From: Bog-756 sp963830165
Lineage (GTDB): Bacteria; Actinomycetota; Acidimicrobiia; Acidimicrobiales; RAAP-2
Reading direction: 5' to 3'
Length of the DNA: 64,000 nt
Assembly (NCBI GenBank): GCA_963830165.1
Contig: CAWHKZ010000008.1
Location: 248,001-312,000 of the forward strand
The notes under the pieces are model-generated. The model searched no databases and was not told the origin of the DNA. It saw only the letters and a program-made list of their open reading frames with translations. Shown here piece by piece: positions 1 through 9,326 of the stretch; the stretch's first letter is position 1; the number at the start of each line of letters is the position of its first letter. The position numbers and the translations under genes were made by a program.

Positions 1-310
1 CCCGGATCCGGCGCGGGGTGAACCCCTCGCTGACCAGGCGCCGGCGACGCACGTGCTCGGGGGCGTCGGTGTCGATCATCATGGGGAGACCGTCGGAGTC
101 GGGTCGGATCCCCCCGGCGTTGGAGAAGGTGTCCGGGTCCTTCGAGATCTCCTTGATGTCGGCGTAGCGGGTGATCCCCCACACCCCGGACTCCTCGTCG
201 AAGTAGGCCGGGGCCTCGGCCCGCATCCAGGCGAAGGCGGGGAAGGGATCACCGCCGTAGAAGAGGCCGTCGGTGAGGCCGATGTGGAGGTCCGCTGGGC
301 GTGTGGTCAT
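1..310 (-). CDS. Cytochrome P450, N-terminal part (cut by window edge)
   Basis: The first 103 codons of a haem-thiolate monooxygenase read leftwards from an ATG at 310; the rest, including the haem-binding cysteine loop, lies outside the window. Seen: the N-terminal P450 beta-region pattern with GVWGITRYADIKEISKDP, then TFSNAGGI, and the B/C-helix segment MMIDTDAPEHVRRRRLVSEG followed by FTPRRI. This matches bacterial class I P450s, where the DxPxHxxxRRLV stretch carries the haem-propionate-contacting His and Arg. The sequence AGGAG lies 6 nt before the ATG and would be the ribosome binding site. The partner ferredoxin is not visible. The substrate cannot be read from this part; many actinobacterial relatives (CYP125/142-like) act on sterol side chains, which is only a possibility here. 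Confidence 0.85.
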   Translation of the reverse strand, partial: MTTRPADLHIGLTDGLFYGGDPFPAFAWMRAEAPAYFDEESGVWGITRYADIKEISKDPDTFSNAGGIRPDSDGLPMMIDTDAPEHVRRRRLVSEGFTPRRIR

Positions 311-473
311 GGCGCTCCTACTCGGGTCCCGGGCCGCTGCGGGCCGATGACGGTGCCCGGCGACCGGGCTGGGCCGAAGGTTACTGCGCCAGCTGACGGT
401 GCGTCAGTTGTCCGGCCGGACCACCGGGTCCGCCCCTCCGACGACGCCGCGCCGGTCGGCGCGGCACGGTCGG

Positions 474-1865
474 TCAGGGGTGGGTCATGCTCTCGGGTCG
501 CACGGCCTCGTCGAACTGCTCGCCGGTCAGGTAGCCGAGGGCGAGTGCCGACTGGCGTAGCGTGGTGCCCTCCTTGTGGGCCTTCTTGGCCACCTCGGCG
601 GCCTTGTCGTAGCCGATGAGGGGATTGAGGGCGGTCACCAGCATGAGCGAGTTCTCGAGGTGCTGGCGGATCCGGGCCTCGTTGGGCTCGAGTCCCTCCA
701 CGCAGAACCGGGTGAACACGGCCGAGGCGTCGGTGAGCAGCTCGACCGAGTGCATGACGTTGTGGATGATCACCGGCTTGCACACGTTGAGCTCGAGATT
801 TCCCCGGGACCCGGCCATGGCCACGGCGGCGTCGTTCCCGAAGACCTGGATGCAGACCATGATCATGGCCTCGCACTGGGTCGGGTTGACCTTGCCCGGC
901 ATGATCGACGACCCCGGCTCGTTCTCGGGCAGGTTGAGCTCGCCCAGCCCGCTGCGGGGACCCGAGCCGAGCCACCGCAGGTCGTCGGCGATCTTGATCA
1001 GCGAGGCGGCCAGTACCCGTAGGGCACCGCTGGTGCTCACCAGGGCGTCGTGGGCGGCCAGGGCGGCGAACTTGTTGGGGGCGGTCACGAAGGGCAGGCC
1101 GGTGAGCTCGGCGATGGCCTCGGCCACCCGGATCCCGAACTCCGGGTGGGTGTTGAGCCCGGTGCCCACCGCCGTACCCCCGGCAGCCAGCTCGTAGAGG
1201 TCGTCGAGGGTGGCCTCGACGCGGCGCAGGTCGGCGTCGAGCTGGGCCACGTAGCCCGAGAACTCCTGGCCGAGCGTCAGCGGCACGGCGTCCATCAGGT
1301 GGGTGCGGCCGATCTTGGTGATCGATGCATAGGCACCCGCCTTGGTCTGCAGGGCGTCGCGCAGGTAGCGGATGGCGGGCAGCAGTCGGTGGGTGATCTC
1401 CTCCACGGCGGCGATGTGCATGGCCGTCGGGAACGTGTCGTTGGAGGACTGGGACATGTTCACGTCGTCGTTCGGGTGGACGGGGTCCTTGGAGCCGAGC
1501 ACCCCGCCGGCCAGCTCGATGGCCCGGTTGGAGATGACCTCGTTGGCGTTCATGTTCGACTGGGTACCGCTGCCCGTCTGCCACACGCTGAGCGGGAAGT
1601 GGTCGTCGAGCCTGCCCTCGGACACCTCCCGGGCGGCCGCGATGATGAGGGCCGACTTCTCCGGGCTCATCTTGCCGAGGTCGGCGTTGACCTGGGCCGA
1701 TGCCTCCTTCAGGATGCCGATGGCCCGGATCATCGACTTGGGCATCCGGTCGTCACCGATCGGGAAGTGGTGCAGCGACCGGGCCGTCTGGGCACCCCAG
1801 TAGCGGTCGGCGGGGACGTCGATGGCGCCCATGCTGTCCGTCTCGGTGCGGATGTCCTGGCTCAT
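474..1865 (-). CDS. fumC: Fumarate hydratase class II
   Basis: Catalyses reversible hydration of fumarate to (S)-malate in the cytosolic TCA cycle as a homotetramer. The 463 aa are the usual length of FumC. The superfamily signature GSSIMPGKVNP is at residues 318-328 with the catalytic-loop serines, and the GRTHLMDA segment carries the active-site His at about 189. The SSNDTFPT substrate-binding stretch lies near residue 140. Class II is oxygen-stable and iron-independent, unlike class I fumarases. AAGGAGA lies about 6 nt before the ATG at 1865. Aspartase and argininosuccinate lyase share the fold, but the overall pattern (PNDDVNMSQSSNDTFPTAMH) is that of fumarases. It appears monocistronic between the P450 and nfo. 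Confidence 0.95.
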   Translation of the reverse strand: MSQDIRTETDSMGAIDVPADRYWGAQTARSLHHFPIGDDRMPKSMIRAIGILKEASAQVNADLGKMSPEKSALIIAAAREVSEGRLDDHFPLSVWQTGSGTQSNMNANEVISNRAIELAGGVLGSKDPVHPNDDVNMSQSSNDTFPTAMHIAAVEEITHRLLPAIRYLRDALQTKAGAYASITKIGRTHLMDAVPLTLGQEFSGYVAQLDADLRRVEATLDDLYELAAGGTAVGTGLNTHPEFGIRVAEAIAELTGLPFVTAPNKFAALAAHDALVSTSGALRVLAASLIKIADDLRWLGSGPRSGLGELNLPENEPGSSIMPGKVNPTQCEAMIMVCIQVFGNDAAVAMAGSRGNLELNVCKPVIIHNVMHSVELLTDASAVFTRFCVEGLEPNEARIRQHLENSLMLVTALNPLIGYDKAAEVAKKAHKEGTTLRQSALALGYLTGEQFDEAVRPESMTHP

Positions 1866-1956
1866 GCTGCTCTCCTTGTGCTCATGGCGGCGGCTCGGCG
1901 GCGCGCACGACCGACAGATTACGACCTGCCCGGGAGCACCGAGGACAGCCGGACCC

Positions 1957-2829
1957 TCAGGATCGCAGGGCGAGGCCGGCCGCGAGCACCCCTCGCGCCG
2001 CCGTCACGTCCTCGGCCCGGGGGCCGTCGCCCTCGCCGGGCACTTCGAGGATGGCGGGCAGCCCCTGCAGCGCCGGGTGGCCGAGCAGGGCCGCCAGTCC
2101 GTCGGCGCCGATGGTGCCGTCACCGATGTTCTCGTGGCGGTCCTTGTTGGCCCCGAAGTCGACCTTCGAGTCGTTGAGGTGCAGGCAGCGGAGGCGCTCG
2201 ATGCCGACGGTGGCGTCGATCAGCGCGATGAGGTCGTCGGCCTCCCCGACGGTACCGAAGGGGATGCCCGACGCCCACAGGTGCTGGGTGTCGAGGCACA
2301 CCCCGAGCCGCTCGTCCCCGTCGGCGGCGTCGATGACGTGGGCCAGTTCCTCGAAGGAACGCCCGACGGTGTCCCCCGCCCCGGCCGCGTTCTCCAACAG
2401 GATCGGGCAGCCCTCGATGTCGGCGTCGACCTCGTCGAGGGACTCGACCAGGGCCCCGGCCACGGCCGGGAGCGCGGTCTCGAAGCCGCTCCCCCGGTGG
2501 CTGCCGATGTGGAGCACCAGGCCGCCGGCCCCCATGCCGTCGGCCGTCGCGAGGTTGGCCGTCAGGCAGGACCTGGACTTGGCCGCCAGCTCGGGGTCGG
2601 GCGAGGCCAGGTTGATCAGGTAGGTGGCGTGGCAGAACGTCGCCACCACCGAAGGGTGCTCCTGCTGGGCGGTGCGGTAGGCCTCGAGCACATCGTCGCC
2701 GTACTGCGACGGCTTCCACATCCTGGGGCTCTGGGTGAAGATCTGGACGGCGTCCGCCCCGATGTCGGCCCCGTGCTGGAGGGCCGGGACCAGCCCCTTG
2801 CCCGCCCGTACGTGCGCTCCGATCAGCAT
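1957..2829 (-). CDS. nfo: Deoxyribonuclease IV (endonuclease IV, AP endonuclease)
   Basis: Base-excision repair enzyme that nicks DNA 5' to abasic sites and cleans 3' blocking groups with a trinuclear zinc cluster. The 290 aa match the family. Metal-ligand motifs in order: the HIGSH region near residue 110, LLENAAGAG near 145, GVCLDTQHLWASG near 180 and HLNDSKVDFGANKDRHENIG near 215, which are the three AP-endonuclease family 2 signatures. The reading frame stays open further upstream, but the family starts at the ATG at 2829 (MLIGAHV). A TACGGT hexamer 6 nt before that ATG looks like a -10 box of a leaderless transcript. Confidence 0.95.
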   Translation of the reverse strand: MLIGAHVRAGKGLVPALQHGADIGADAVQIFTQSPRMWKPSQYGDDVLEAYRTAQQEHPSVVATFCHATYLINLASPDPELAAKSRSCLTANLATADGMGAGGLVLHIGSHRGSGFETALPAVAGALVESLDEVDADIEGCPILLENAAGAGDTVGRSFEELAHVIDAADGDERLGVCLDTQHLWASGIPFGTVGEADDLIALIDATVGIERLRCLHLNDSKVDFGANKDRHENIGDGTIGADGLAALLGHPALQGLPAILEVPGEGDGPRAEDVTAARGVLAAGLALRS

Positions 2830-2835
2830 GGCCGC

Positions 2836-2841
2836 ACCGTA
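2836..2841 (-). promoter_or_regulatory. Leaderless-type -10 box of nfo
   Basis: On the minus strand TACGGT stands 6 nt before the nfo ATG with no Shine-Dalgarno sequence in between. It fits the actinobacterial TANNNT -10 element that places the transcription start at the start codon. Confidence 0.45.
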
Positions 2842-2887
2842 GCAGCGGCGTCCCCCGGACCCTCCCGGGGAACGCCGCCCGGCCGGC

Positions 2888-5800
2888 TCAGGAGCCGGGG
2901 GCCACTGCGTCGATCGGTGCGAACGGGTCGAGGTGGATGGAGAGCAGCGACCCGTCGAACGGGGCGTCACCGAAGGCGAACACGCCGCCGTCGGCGGCCA
3001 CCAGCCAGTAGCCCCCGCCGTCCGGGGTGGCGGCCATGCCCACGATCGGGGCGTCGAGCTGGTGCTCGATGCCCAGGGTGTACGTGTTGCCGTGGAAGGA
3101 GGCGTCACCGAAGGCGAACACGCCGCCGTCGGCGGCCACCAGCCAGTAGCCCCCGCCGTCCGGGGTGGCGGCCATGCCCACGATCGGGGCGTCGAGCTGG
3201 TGCTCGATGCCCAGGGTGTACGTGTTGCCGTGGAAGGAGGCGTCACCGAAGGCGAACACGCCGCCGTCGGCGGCCACCAGCCAGTAGCCCCCGCCGTCCG
3301 GGGTGGCGGCCATGCCCACGATCGGGGCGTCGAGCTGGAGCTCGATGCCCAGGGTGTAGGTGTTGCCGTGGAAGGAGGCGTCACCGAAGGCGAACACGCC
3401 GCCGTCGGCGGCCACCAGCCAGTAGCCCCCGCCGTCCGGGGTGGCGGCCATGCCCACGATCGGGGCGTCCGACACCCGACCTGAGTCGACGAGTGACCCG
3501 TGGAGGGCGGCGTCGCCGAAGGCGTAGACATTGCCGTCCGAGCCGACGAGCCAGTACCCCTGACCGTCCGGGGTGGATGCCAGGCCCACGATCGGGGCGC
3601 TCGGCGTCACGTGACGGGACACCAGCGAACCGAGGAACGGTGCGCCGCCGAAGGCGAACACCCCGCCGTCGTCACCGGCCAGGCGGTAGCCCACCGGCGT
3701 CGAGGACGGGCCGGCGACCACATGGAGCACCACCTGCTGGGAGGCGGGTCCGTAGGAGCCGTTGCCGCCCTGGTGGATATCGACGACGCAGGTTCCGGCC
3801 GGGGCTGACAGGGTGACCACGTCCGTGACCGGGTCGATGGTGCAGCCCGAGGTCGAGGACGGATCGACGGTGTACGTCACCGGGTTGCCCGAGCCGCCGC
3901 CGGTGGCCGTCGGTGTCCAGGTGGAGCCCACCACCGGATCGCTGGTGGGCGGGTCGGTCACGGTGACCACCTGGGGCACCGTGGAGACCGTCACCGTCTG
4001 GGAAGTCTGGGCGGCGGCGCCGTAGGAGCCGTCGCCGGCCTGGTCGGCGTCGATGACGCAGGTGCCGGCCGGACCGCTGAAGGTGACCAGGCCGGTGAGG
4101 CTGTCGATGGTGCAGCCCGAAGTCGAGGACGGGTCGATGGTGTAGGTGACCGGGTTGCCCGAGCCACCACCGGTGGCGGTGGGAGTGTAGGTGTCCCCCA
4201 CCTGGGGCGAGCCGGGGTCACTGGTGAAGGTGATGGCCTGGGGCTCCGTGGCGACGGTGACCGTCTGGGTGGCCTGGGGGGCGGCGCCATAGGAGCCGTC
4301 GCCGGCCTGGTCGGCGTCGATGACGCAGGTGCCGGCCGGTCCGACGAAGGTGACCAGGCCGGCGTCGATGGTGCAGCCCGAGGTCGAGGACGGGTCGATC
4401 GAGAAGGTGACCGGGTTGCCCGAGCCACCACCGGTGGCGGTGGGGGTGTAGGTGTCCCCCACCTGGGGCGAACCGGCGGAGCTGGTGAAGGTGATGGCCT
4501 GGGGCGCCGTGGCGACGGTGACCGTCTGGGTGGCCTGGGGGGCGGCGCTGTAGGAGCCGTCGCCGGCCTGGTCGGCGTCGATGACGCAGCTGCCGGCCGG
4601 TCCGGTGAAGGTCACCACGCCGGCGTCGATGGTGCAGCCCGAGGTCGAGGACGGGTCGATCGAGAAGGTGACCGGGTTGCCCGAGCCACCACCGGTGGCG
4701 GTGGGGGTGTAGGTGTCCCCCACCTGGGGCGAACCCGGGTCGCTGGTGAAGGCGATGGCCTGGGGGATCAGGCCCGCCAGGACGACCTCGAACTCCTGGC
4801 TGGTCTGAGGGGCGGCACTGTAGGAGCCGTCGCCGGTCTGGTCGGCGTCGATGATGCACTCACCGGGAAGCGAGAACGACACGACTCCGGTGCCCGGGTC
4901 GTAGCTGCACCCGAGCGACAGCAGGTCGATCGAGAAGGTGACCGGGTTGCCCGAGCCGCCACCGGTGGCGACGGGGGTGTAGGTCCCGCCGACTTGAGGC
5001 GCACCCGGGTCACTGGTGAAGGTGATGGCCTGGGGCGCCGTGGCGACGGTGACCGTCTGGGTGACCTGGGGGGCGGCGCCGTAGGAGCCGTCGCCGGCCT
5101 GGTCGGCGTCGACGACACAGGTGCCGGCCGGTCCGACGAAGGTGACCAGGCCGGCGTCGATGGTGCAGCCCGAGGTCGAGGACGGGTCGATCGAGAAGGT
5201 GACCGGGTTGCCCGAGCCACCACCGGTGGCGGTGGGGGTGTAGGTGTCCCCCACCTGGGGCGAACCCGGGTCGCTGGTGAAGGCGATGGCCTGGGGGATC
5301 AGGCCCGCCAGGACGACCTCGAACTCCTGGCTGGTCTGAGGGGCGGCACTGTAGGAGCCGTTGCCGGTCTGGTCGGCGTCGATGATGCACTCACCGGGAA
5401 GCGAGAACGACACGACTCCGGTGCCCGGGTCGTAGCTGCACCCGAGCGACAGCAGGTCGATCGAGAAGGTGACCGGGTTGCCCGAGCCGCCACCGGTGGC
5501 GACGGGGGTGTAGGTCCCGCCGACTTGAGGCGCACCCGGGTCACTGGTGAAGGTGATGGCCTGGGGCGCCGTGGCGACGGTGACCGTCTGGGTGACCTGG
5601 GGGGCGGCGCCGTAGGAGCCGTCGCCGGCCTGGTCGGCGTCGACGACACAGGTGCCGGCCGGTCCGACGAAGGTGACCAGGCCGGCGTCGATGGTGCAGC
5701 CCGAGGTCGAGGACGGGTCGATCGAGAAGGTGACCGGGTTGCCCGAGCCACCACCGGTGGCGGTGGGGGTGTAGGTGTCCCCCACCTGGGGCGAACCGGC

Positions 5801-8602
5801 GGAGCTGGTGAAGGTGATGGCCTGGGGCGCCGTGGCGACGGTGACCGTCTGGGTGGCCTGGGGGGCGGCGCTGTAGGAGCCGTCGCCGGCCTGGTCGGCG
5901 TCGATGACGCAGCTGCCGGCCGGTCCGGTGAAGGTCACCACGCCGGCGTCGATGGTGCAGCCCGAGGTCGAGGACGGGTCGATGGTGTACGTGACCGGGT
6001 TGCCCGAGCCGCCACCGGTGGCCACCGGGGTGTAGGTGTCCCCCACCTGGGGCGAACCCGGGTCACTGGTGAAGGCGATGGCCTGGGGAGTCAGGGCCGG
6101 GCCGTCGATGGTGAACACTTGGGACAGCGGACCGGCGCCGGCATAGGACGTGGTGGCCGCCAGGCCGGCCGTCACCGTGCACTCCCCCGCCGAGGTGAAG
6201 CTCAGGACCACGGGGGCGGACGAGGAGGCGAGGGAGCATCCTGCGCTGTCACCTGACGGCGCGACCGCGTAGGTCACCACGCCGTCGGAGTCGGTCGACG
6301 CCCCGGCCAGGCCCTGCGGCGACTGGCTGGTGGTGAAGGTGGTCGGCGACGGCACCCAGGAGAACGTCGGGAGCGGGAGGATGGTGAAGGTGGTGGTGAC
6401 CGAATCCGCCGCGTACGTCGCCGTCGCCGCCGTGGACACGGTGACCGAGCACTGGGCCGCCGTCGTGGCGGTGAAGCTGAGCACGACCGGCGAGCTCGAG
6501 GACGCCAGCGTGCAGCCCGCCGTGTTGCCCGTGGGGGCGACGGCGTAGGACACGGCGCCGTTGGAGTTGGTGACCGGTGCGCCGCTGATCGTCGTTCCCG
6601 ACTGCGCGGTGGTCAGCGTGGTGGGCGAGGGCGACCACGACAGGGTCGGGATCGTGAGCGCCGACACCGTGAACGTGACCTGGGCGGATGCCGAGGAGTA
6701 CGACGACGTGGCGGCGGCGGTCGCCTGCAGGGTGCACACCCCTGCCCCCACGTAGGTGATGGCTCCGGTGGTCGCATTGACCGAGCAGCCGGCCGAGTTG
6801 GTGGCGGACGTCACCACCGAGTACGTGATCGGCGCGTTCCCGAGGTCGGTGGCCGGGTTCGGAGTCGAGGACAGCTGGGTCGTGGTCAGGGCCGTGGGGG
6901 TCGTCCAGCTGACGACCTGCTGCTGGACGACGTTGATCGTCACGGTCGCCGAGGTGGCCGACGTCAGACCGTACGGGGAGGTCTCCACCAGGTTGTAGGT
7001 GAACGTCTCGGGCCCTGAGAAGGTCGGCCCCGGGGCGAAGGTGAAGTACCCCTCCGCCGCGTTGGTGACGTCCAGCGTGCCGTTGGCGCCGGTCAGCGTC
7101 CCGCTCGTGGTGCCGGCGCTGAAGGTCTTGGAGACGTCCGCGCCCCCGGGCTCGAGGGTGGTGGTGCCCATGGTCACGCTGGCGCCCGAGAGGATCTGGT
7201 CGTTCGCGAGGAGCGACGTCCCGGCGGAGGCGTTGACGGCCAGCGTGTTGCCGGCCACCACCGTGTAGGTGTCGTTGACCGGTACCGGCGGCGAGAAGGG
7301 ACTGGCCGCGGCCTGGCAGTTGGCCCCGTCGTTGGCCCCGGTGGCCAGCCCGGTGCCCGTCGCCATGGCGGTGAGCGCGAACTTCGCACCGGTGGCCAGG
7401 CTCGCCGCGGGCGCCATGAAGAGCTCCTTCAACGTGTTGGCGTAGAAGAAGGCATCCCCCTCGACGTCCGAGTAGGCGGCGCCGAAGGTGTCGCTGGCGG
7501 TGGGCGTGTCTGCGGTCGGGAAGGAGATGCCCGCCAGCGCCGTCACCGTCACGGCGTTGGGGATCGTCTCACTGGTCAGCGAGCTCCAGAGGCTCGAGTT
7601 GTCGTTGGCCGTGATGGTGGCCACCGGGATCACGACCTTGAGGAGGGAGGCGGTGGCCGGGCTCGAGCCGGACGTCATCGCCAGGCCGTACCCGACGTAG
7701 TCGGGCCCGACCAGCTGCATGGACACGTCGTAGGCGTTGAACGAGGCGGATCCGGAGGTGGTCCCGAGGACCACCGAGTTCGGCTTGACCGCGGAGGCCG
7801 GGCTGGGGCTCGTGACGTCCTCCAGGTAGAAGGCGCCGTTGGCGTTCTCGGTCAGCAGGTAGTTGGTCCCGGGCAGGAAGTCACCCCCGGTGGACGAGAT
7901 GTTGGTCGGGGTGCCGAGCGAGGTCTCGTTGCCGTTGGAGTCGACCTGGTAGAGGGTGGAGCCGCCGACGCCGTAGACGTAGTTGTTCTCCTCGTCGTAG
8001 CCGATGCCGTTGAGCGAGGTGGCCTGGGCGGTGGCGTTGACCTTCACGTAGGTCCCGTTGAGCGCGTCGAACTTCCACAGGTAGTCGCCATTGGCCTGAT
8101 AGAAGTCGGGCGAACACGTGAACGGAGCGCCCGACACGGTCGTGAACGTGGTCGTCGAGCTCCACGAGGTGGAGCCCGCCGTCTGGGCCGCACCGGCGGC
8201 GACGTAGTACTTGGTGCTGGCCGCCAGGCCGGTGACGGCGGCCGAGAACACCAGGGTCGACGACGACGTGGACGGGCTCTGGGCCGCGGTTGCATATGCG
8301 ATGGTTCCCGACGCCACGGTGCACGAGCTCCCGCTGATGGTGATGGCCGAGGTCGAGTAGCAGAAGGTCAGCGCCGTCGAGGTCCCGCCGGGGTCGACCG
8401 ATGCGTTGAGGGTGGCCGACGTGTTGGAGAGGTCGGTGGCCGAGTAGATGGTCGGCGCCGGAGCGGCCGCTTCGGCCGGCGCGGCCGGGGCCACGACGGT
8501 GACGCCGAGGGACAGGATGGCGACCGAGGCGGCCATCAGGGTGATACGTGTCCTCTGGCCACGCGACATACGGGCGGTGGCCTCGTCGTAACGAGCAGTC
8601 AT
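2888..8602 (-). CDS. Very large secreted repeat protein: FnIII-like, propeller-like, Ig-like array, GGVFAFGDA repeats
   Basis: A 1904-aa extracellular protein of unknown function. Seen: a signal peptide (hydrophobic residues 21-45, cleavage near AEA/AA); an FnIII-like domain at about 50-155; a beta-propeller-like segment at about 165-430 (NGIGYDEENNYVYGVGG); a cadherin/Ig-like domain starting NDTYTVVAGNTLAVNASAG; several MBG/Ig-like blocks; nine ~87-residue repeats (PQAITFTSDPGSPQVGDTYTP type, usually two Cys each); and six C-terminal ~46-residue repeats (GYWLVAADGGVFAFGDASF type) that may form a propeller. No LPXTG motif or C-terminal membrane anchor is present. GGAGAAG precedes the ATG. The C-terminal repeats occur in large secreted proteins of Acidimicrobiia and relatives. 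Adhesion or envelope structure is my inference; no enzymatic motif is visible. Confidence 0.85.
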   Translation of the reverse strand: MTARYDEATARMSRGQRTRITLMAASVAILSLGVTVVAPAAPAEAAAPAPTIYSATDLSNTSATLNASVDPGGTSTALTFCYSTSAITISGSSCTVASGTIAYATAAQSPSTSSSTLVFSAAVTGLAASTKYYVAAGAAQTAGSTSWSSTTTFTTVSGAPFTCSPDFYQANGDYLWKFDALNGTYVKVNATAQATSLNGIGYDEENNYVYGVGGSTLYQVDSNGNETSLGTPTNISSTGGDFLPGTNYLLTENANGAFYLEDVTSPSPASAVKPNSVVLGTTSGSASFNAYDVSMQLVGPDYVGYGLAMTSGSSPATASLLKVVIPVATITANDNSSLWSSLTSETIPNAVTVTALAGISFPTADTPTASDTFGAAYSDVEGDAFFYANTLKELFMAPAASLATGAKFALTAMATGTGLATGANDGANCQAAASPFSPPVPVNDTYTVVAGNTLAVNASAGTSLLANDQILSGASVTMGTTTLEPGGADVSKTFSAGTTSGTLTGANGTLDVTNAAEGYFTFAPGPTFSGPETFTYNLVETSPYGLTSATSATVTINVVQQQVVSWTTPTALTTTQLSSTPNPATDLGNAPITYSVVTSATNSAGCSVNATTGAITYVGAGVCTLQATAAATSSYSSASAQVTFTVSALTIPTLSWSPSPTTLTTAQSGTTISGAPVTNSNGAVSYAVAPTGNTAGCTLASSSSPVVLSFTATTAAQCSVTVSTAATATYAADSVTTTFTILPLPTFSWVPSPTTFTTSQSPQGLAGASTDSDGVVTYAVAPSGDSAGCSLASSSAPVVLSFTSAGECTVTAGLAATTSYAGAGPLSQVFTIDGPALTPQAIAFTSDPGSPQVGDTYTPVATGGGSGNPVTYTIDPSSTSGCTIDAGVVTFTGPAGSCVIDADQAGDGSYSAAPQATQTVTVATAPQAITFTSSAGSPQVGDTYTPTATGGGSGNPVTFSIDPSSTSGCTIDAGLVTFVGPAGTCVVDADQAGDGSYGAAPQVTQTVTVATAPQAITFTSDPGAPQVGGTYTPVATGGGSGNPVTFSIDLLSLGCSYDPGTGVVSFSLPGECIIDADQTGNGSYSAAPQTSQEFEVVLAGLIPQAIAFTSDPGSPQVGDTYTPTATGGGSGNPVTFSIDPSSTSGCTIDAGLVTFVGPAGTCVVDADQAGDGSYGAAPQVTQTVTVATAPQAITFTSDPGAPQVGGTYTPVATGGGSGNPVTFSIDLLSLGCSYDPGTGVVSFSLPGECIIDADQTGDGSYSAAPQTSQEFEVVLAGLIPQAIAFTSDPGSPQVGDTYTPTATGGGSGNPVTFSIDPSSTSGCTIDAGVVTFTGPAGSCVIDADQAGDGSYSAAPQATQTVTVATAPQAITFTSSAGSPQVGDTYTPTATGGGSGNPVTFSIDPSSTSGCTIDAGLVTFVGPAGTCVIDADQAGDGSYGAAPQATQTVTVATEPQAITFTSDPGSPQVGDTYTPTATGGGSGNPVTYTIDPSSTSGCTIDSLTGLVTFSGPAGTCVIDADQAGDGSYGAAAQTSQTVTVSTVPQVVTVTDPPTSDPVVGSTWTPTATGGGSGNPVTYTVDPSSTSGCTIDPVTDVVTLSAPAGTCVVDIHQGGNGSYGPASQQVVLHVVAGPSSTPVGYRLAGDDGGVFAFGGAPFLGSLVSRHVTPSAPIVGLASTPDGQGYWLVGSDGNVYAFGDAALHGSLVDSGRVSDAPIVGMAATPDGGGYWLVAADGGVFAFGDASFHGNTYTLGIELQLDAPIVGMAATPDGGGYWLVAADGGVFAFGDASFHGNTYTLGIEHQLDAPIVGMAATPDGGGYWLVAADGGVFAFGDASFHGNTYTLGIEHQLDAPIVGMAATPDGGGYWLVAADGGVFAFGDAPFDGSLLSIHLDPFAPIDAVAPGS
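2965..3478 (-). repeat. Four near-identical 138-bp tandem coding repeats
   Basis: The same ~90-base block starts at 2965, 3103, 3241 and 3379, exactly 138 bp (46 codons) apart. The linkers between the first three copies are also almost identical. They encode the last four GYWLVAADGGVFAFGDA units of the secreted protein. Near-identity at the DNA level indicates recent duplication or gene conversion. Confidence 0.9.
3718..6094 (-). repeat. Array of nine ~260-bp Ig-like repeats with a 531-bp higher-order duplication
   Basis: Nine coding units of about 87 codons follow one another. Bases 4741-5271 and 5272-5802 are nearly identical over 531 bp, i.e. a two-repeat block was copied; one visible difference is GTCGCC against GTTGCC at about 4828/5359 (Asp against Asn). 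Such arrays are prone to copy-number change and assembly collapse. Confidence 0.9.
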
Positions 8603-8908
8603 GGCTGTCTTCTCCGGTCTCGGTTCCAGGGTCCGCCGGCTGTCCGACCGATGATCCGGTCGCCCAGCCCCTTGTCGAATCGAGAGGTGCGCCGACCTGG
8701 AGGCGGTGCACCGACCCGGAGGATGACACTCGGCGGCTATGCCACCCGAACCACACGTGAAGTGCTATCCACGATCGCAGCATCGACCGATCGGTCCACG
8801 ACCTTGAGGGAACGACTCGATACCGGGTCGCTCCCCGTACGATGTCGACAGCGATCGGCGGGCGCTCCGTCGGCCCCGGAACAACCACCCACACCCGAGG
8901 AGGCACCA
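8603..8908. other. Divergent intergenic region, no gene seen
   Basis: This 306-bp gap separates the divergently read secreted repeat protein and PPOX gene. I see no RNA gene or convincing small ORF. TACGAT at about 8838-8843 could be a -10 box for the rightward gene, leaving a leader of about 60 nt; no clear -35 box is visible. Confidence 0.4.
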
Positions 8909-9316
8909 GTGACCACCCAGCTGACCGAGAAGGCCAAGGCGCTCGTAGACCGGCCGGTACTCGCCAACATCGCCACCGTCGACACCGCCGGGCACCCCCA
9001 GTTGTCCCCGGTGTGGATCGATCGCAAAGGCGACGAGCTGATCTTCAACACGGCCAGGGGCCGGGCCAAGGACGCCAACCTGACGGCCAACCCGCACGTG
9101 GCCGTCTCGGTCGTCGACCCCGACGACCCCTACAACGTCGTCGTCGTCCGAGGCACCGTCGAGGCCGTCGAGGACGGGGCCGACGCCCAGATCGACCGCC
9201 TGGCCAAGAAGTACATGGGGGTCGACTCCTATCCCCTGCGCCAGCCGGGCGAAGTCCGCGTCACCTACGTGGTCCACACCGACAAGGTCGTGATGCAGGC
9301 GGCCGACGGGGCCTGA
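8909..9316 (+). CDS. PPOX-class F420-dependent oxidoreductase (split beta-barrel)
   Basis: A 135-aa single-domain split-barrel protein of the pyridoxamine 5'-phosphate oxidase superfamily. It resembles the Rv1155/TIGR03618 group, which binds deazaflavin F420 rather than FMN. Seen: LANIATVDTAGHPQLSPVWI at the N-terminus, the strand LIFNTARGRAKDANLTANP that contacts the cofactor phosphate, and VVVRGTVEAVED. The GTG at 8909 is chosen because AGGAGG lies about 6 nt upstream and the family starts there; the frame is open further upstream. Substrate unknown. Its neighbour across the strand is a luciferase-like oxidoreductase, another family that often uses F420. Confidence 0.85.
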   Translation: MTTQLTEKAKALVDRPVLANIATVDTAGHPQLSPVWIDRKGDELIFNTARGRAKDANLTANPHVAVSVVDPDDPYNVVVVRGTVEAVEDGADAQIDRLAKKYMGVDSYPLRQPGEVRVTYVVHTDKVVMQAADGA

Positions 9317-9326
9317 TCGGGCCGGG

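Noticed and set aside
2965..3478. Regularly spaced repeats that might suggest a CRISPR array
   Set aside because: The units are 138 bp, lie in one reading frame and have almost identical linkers rather than unique spacers. They are protein repeats.
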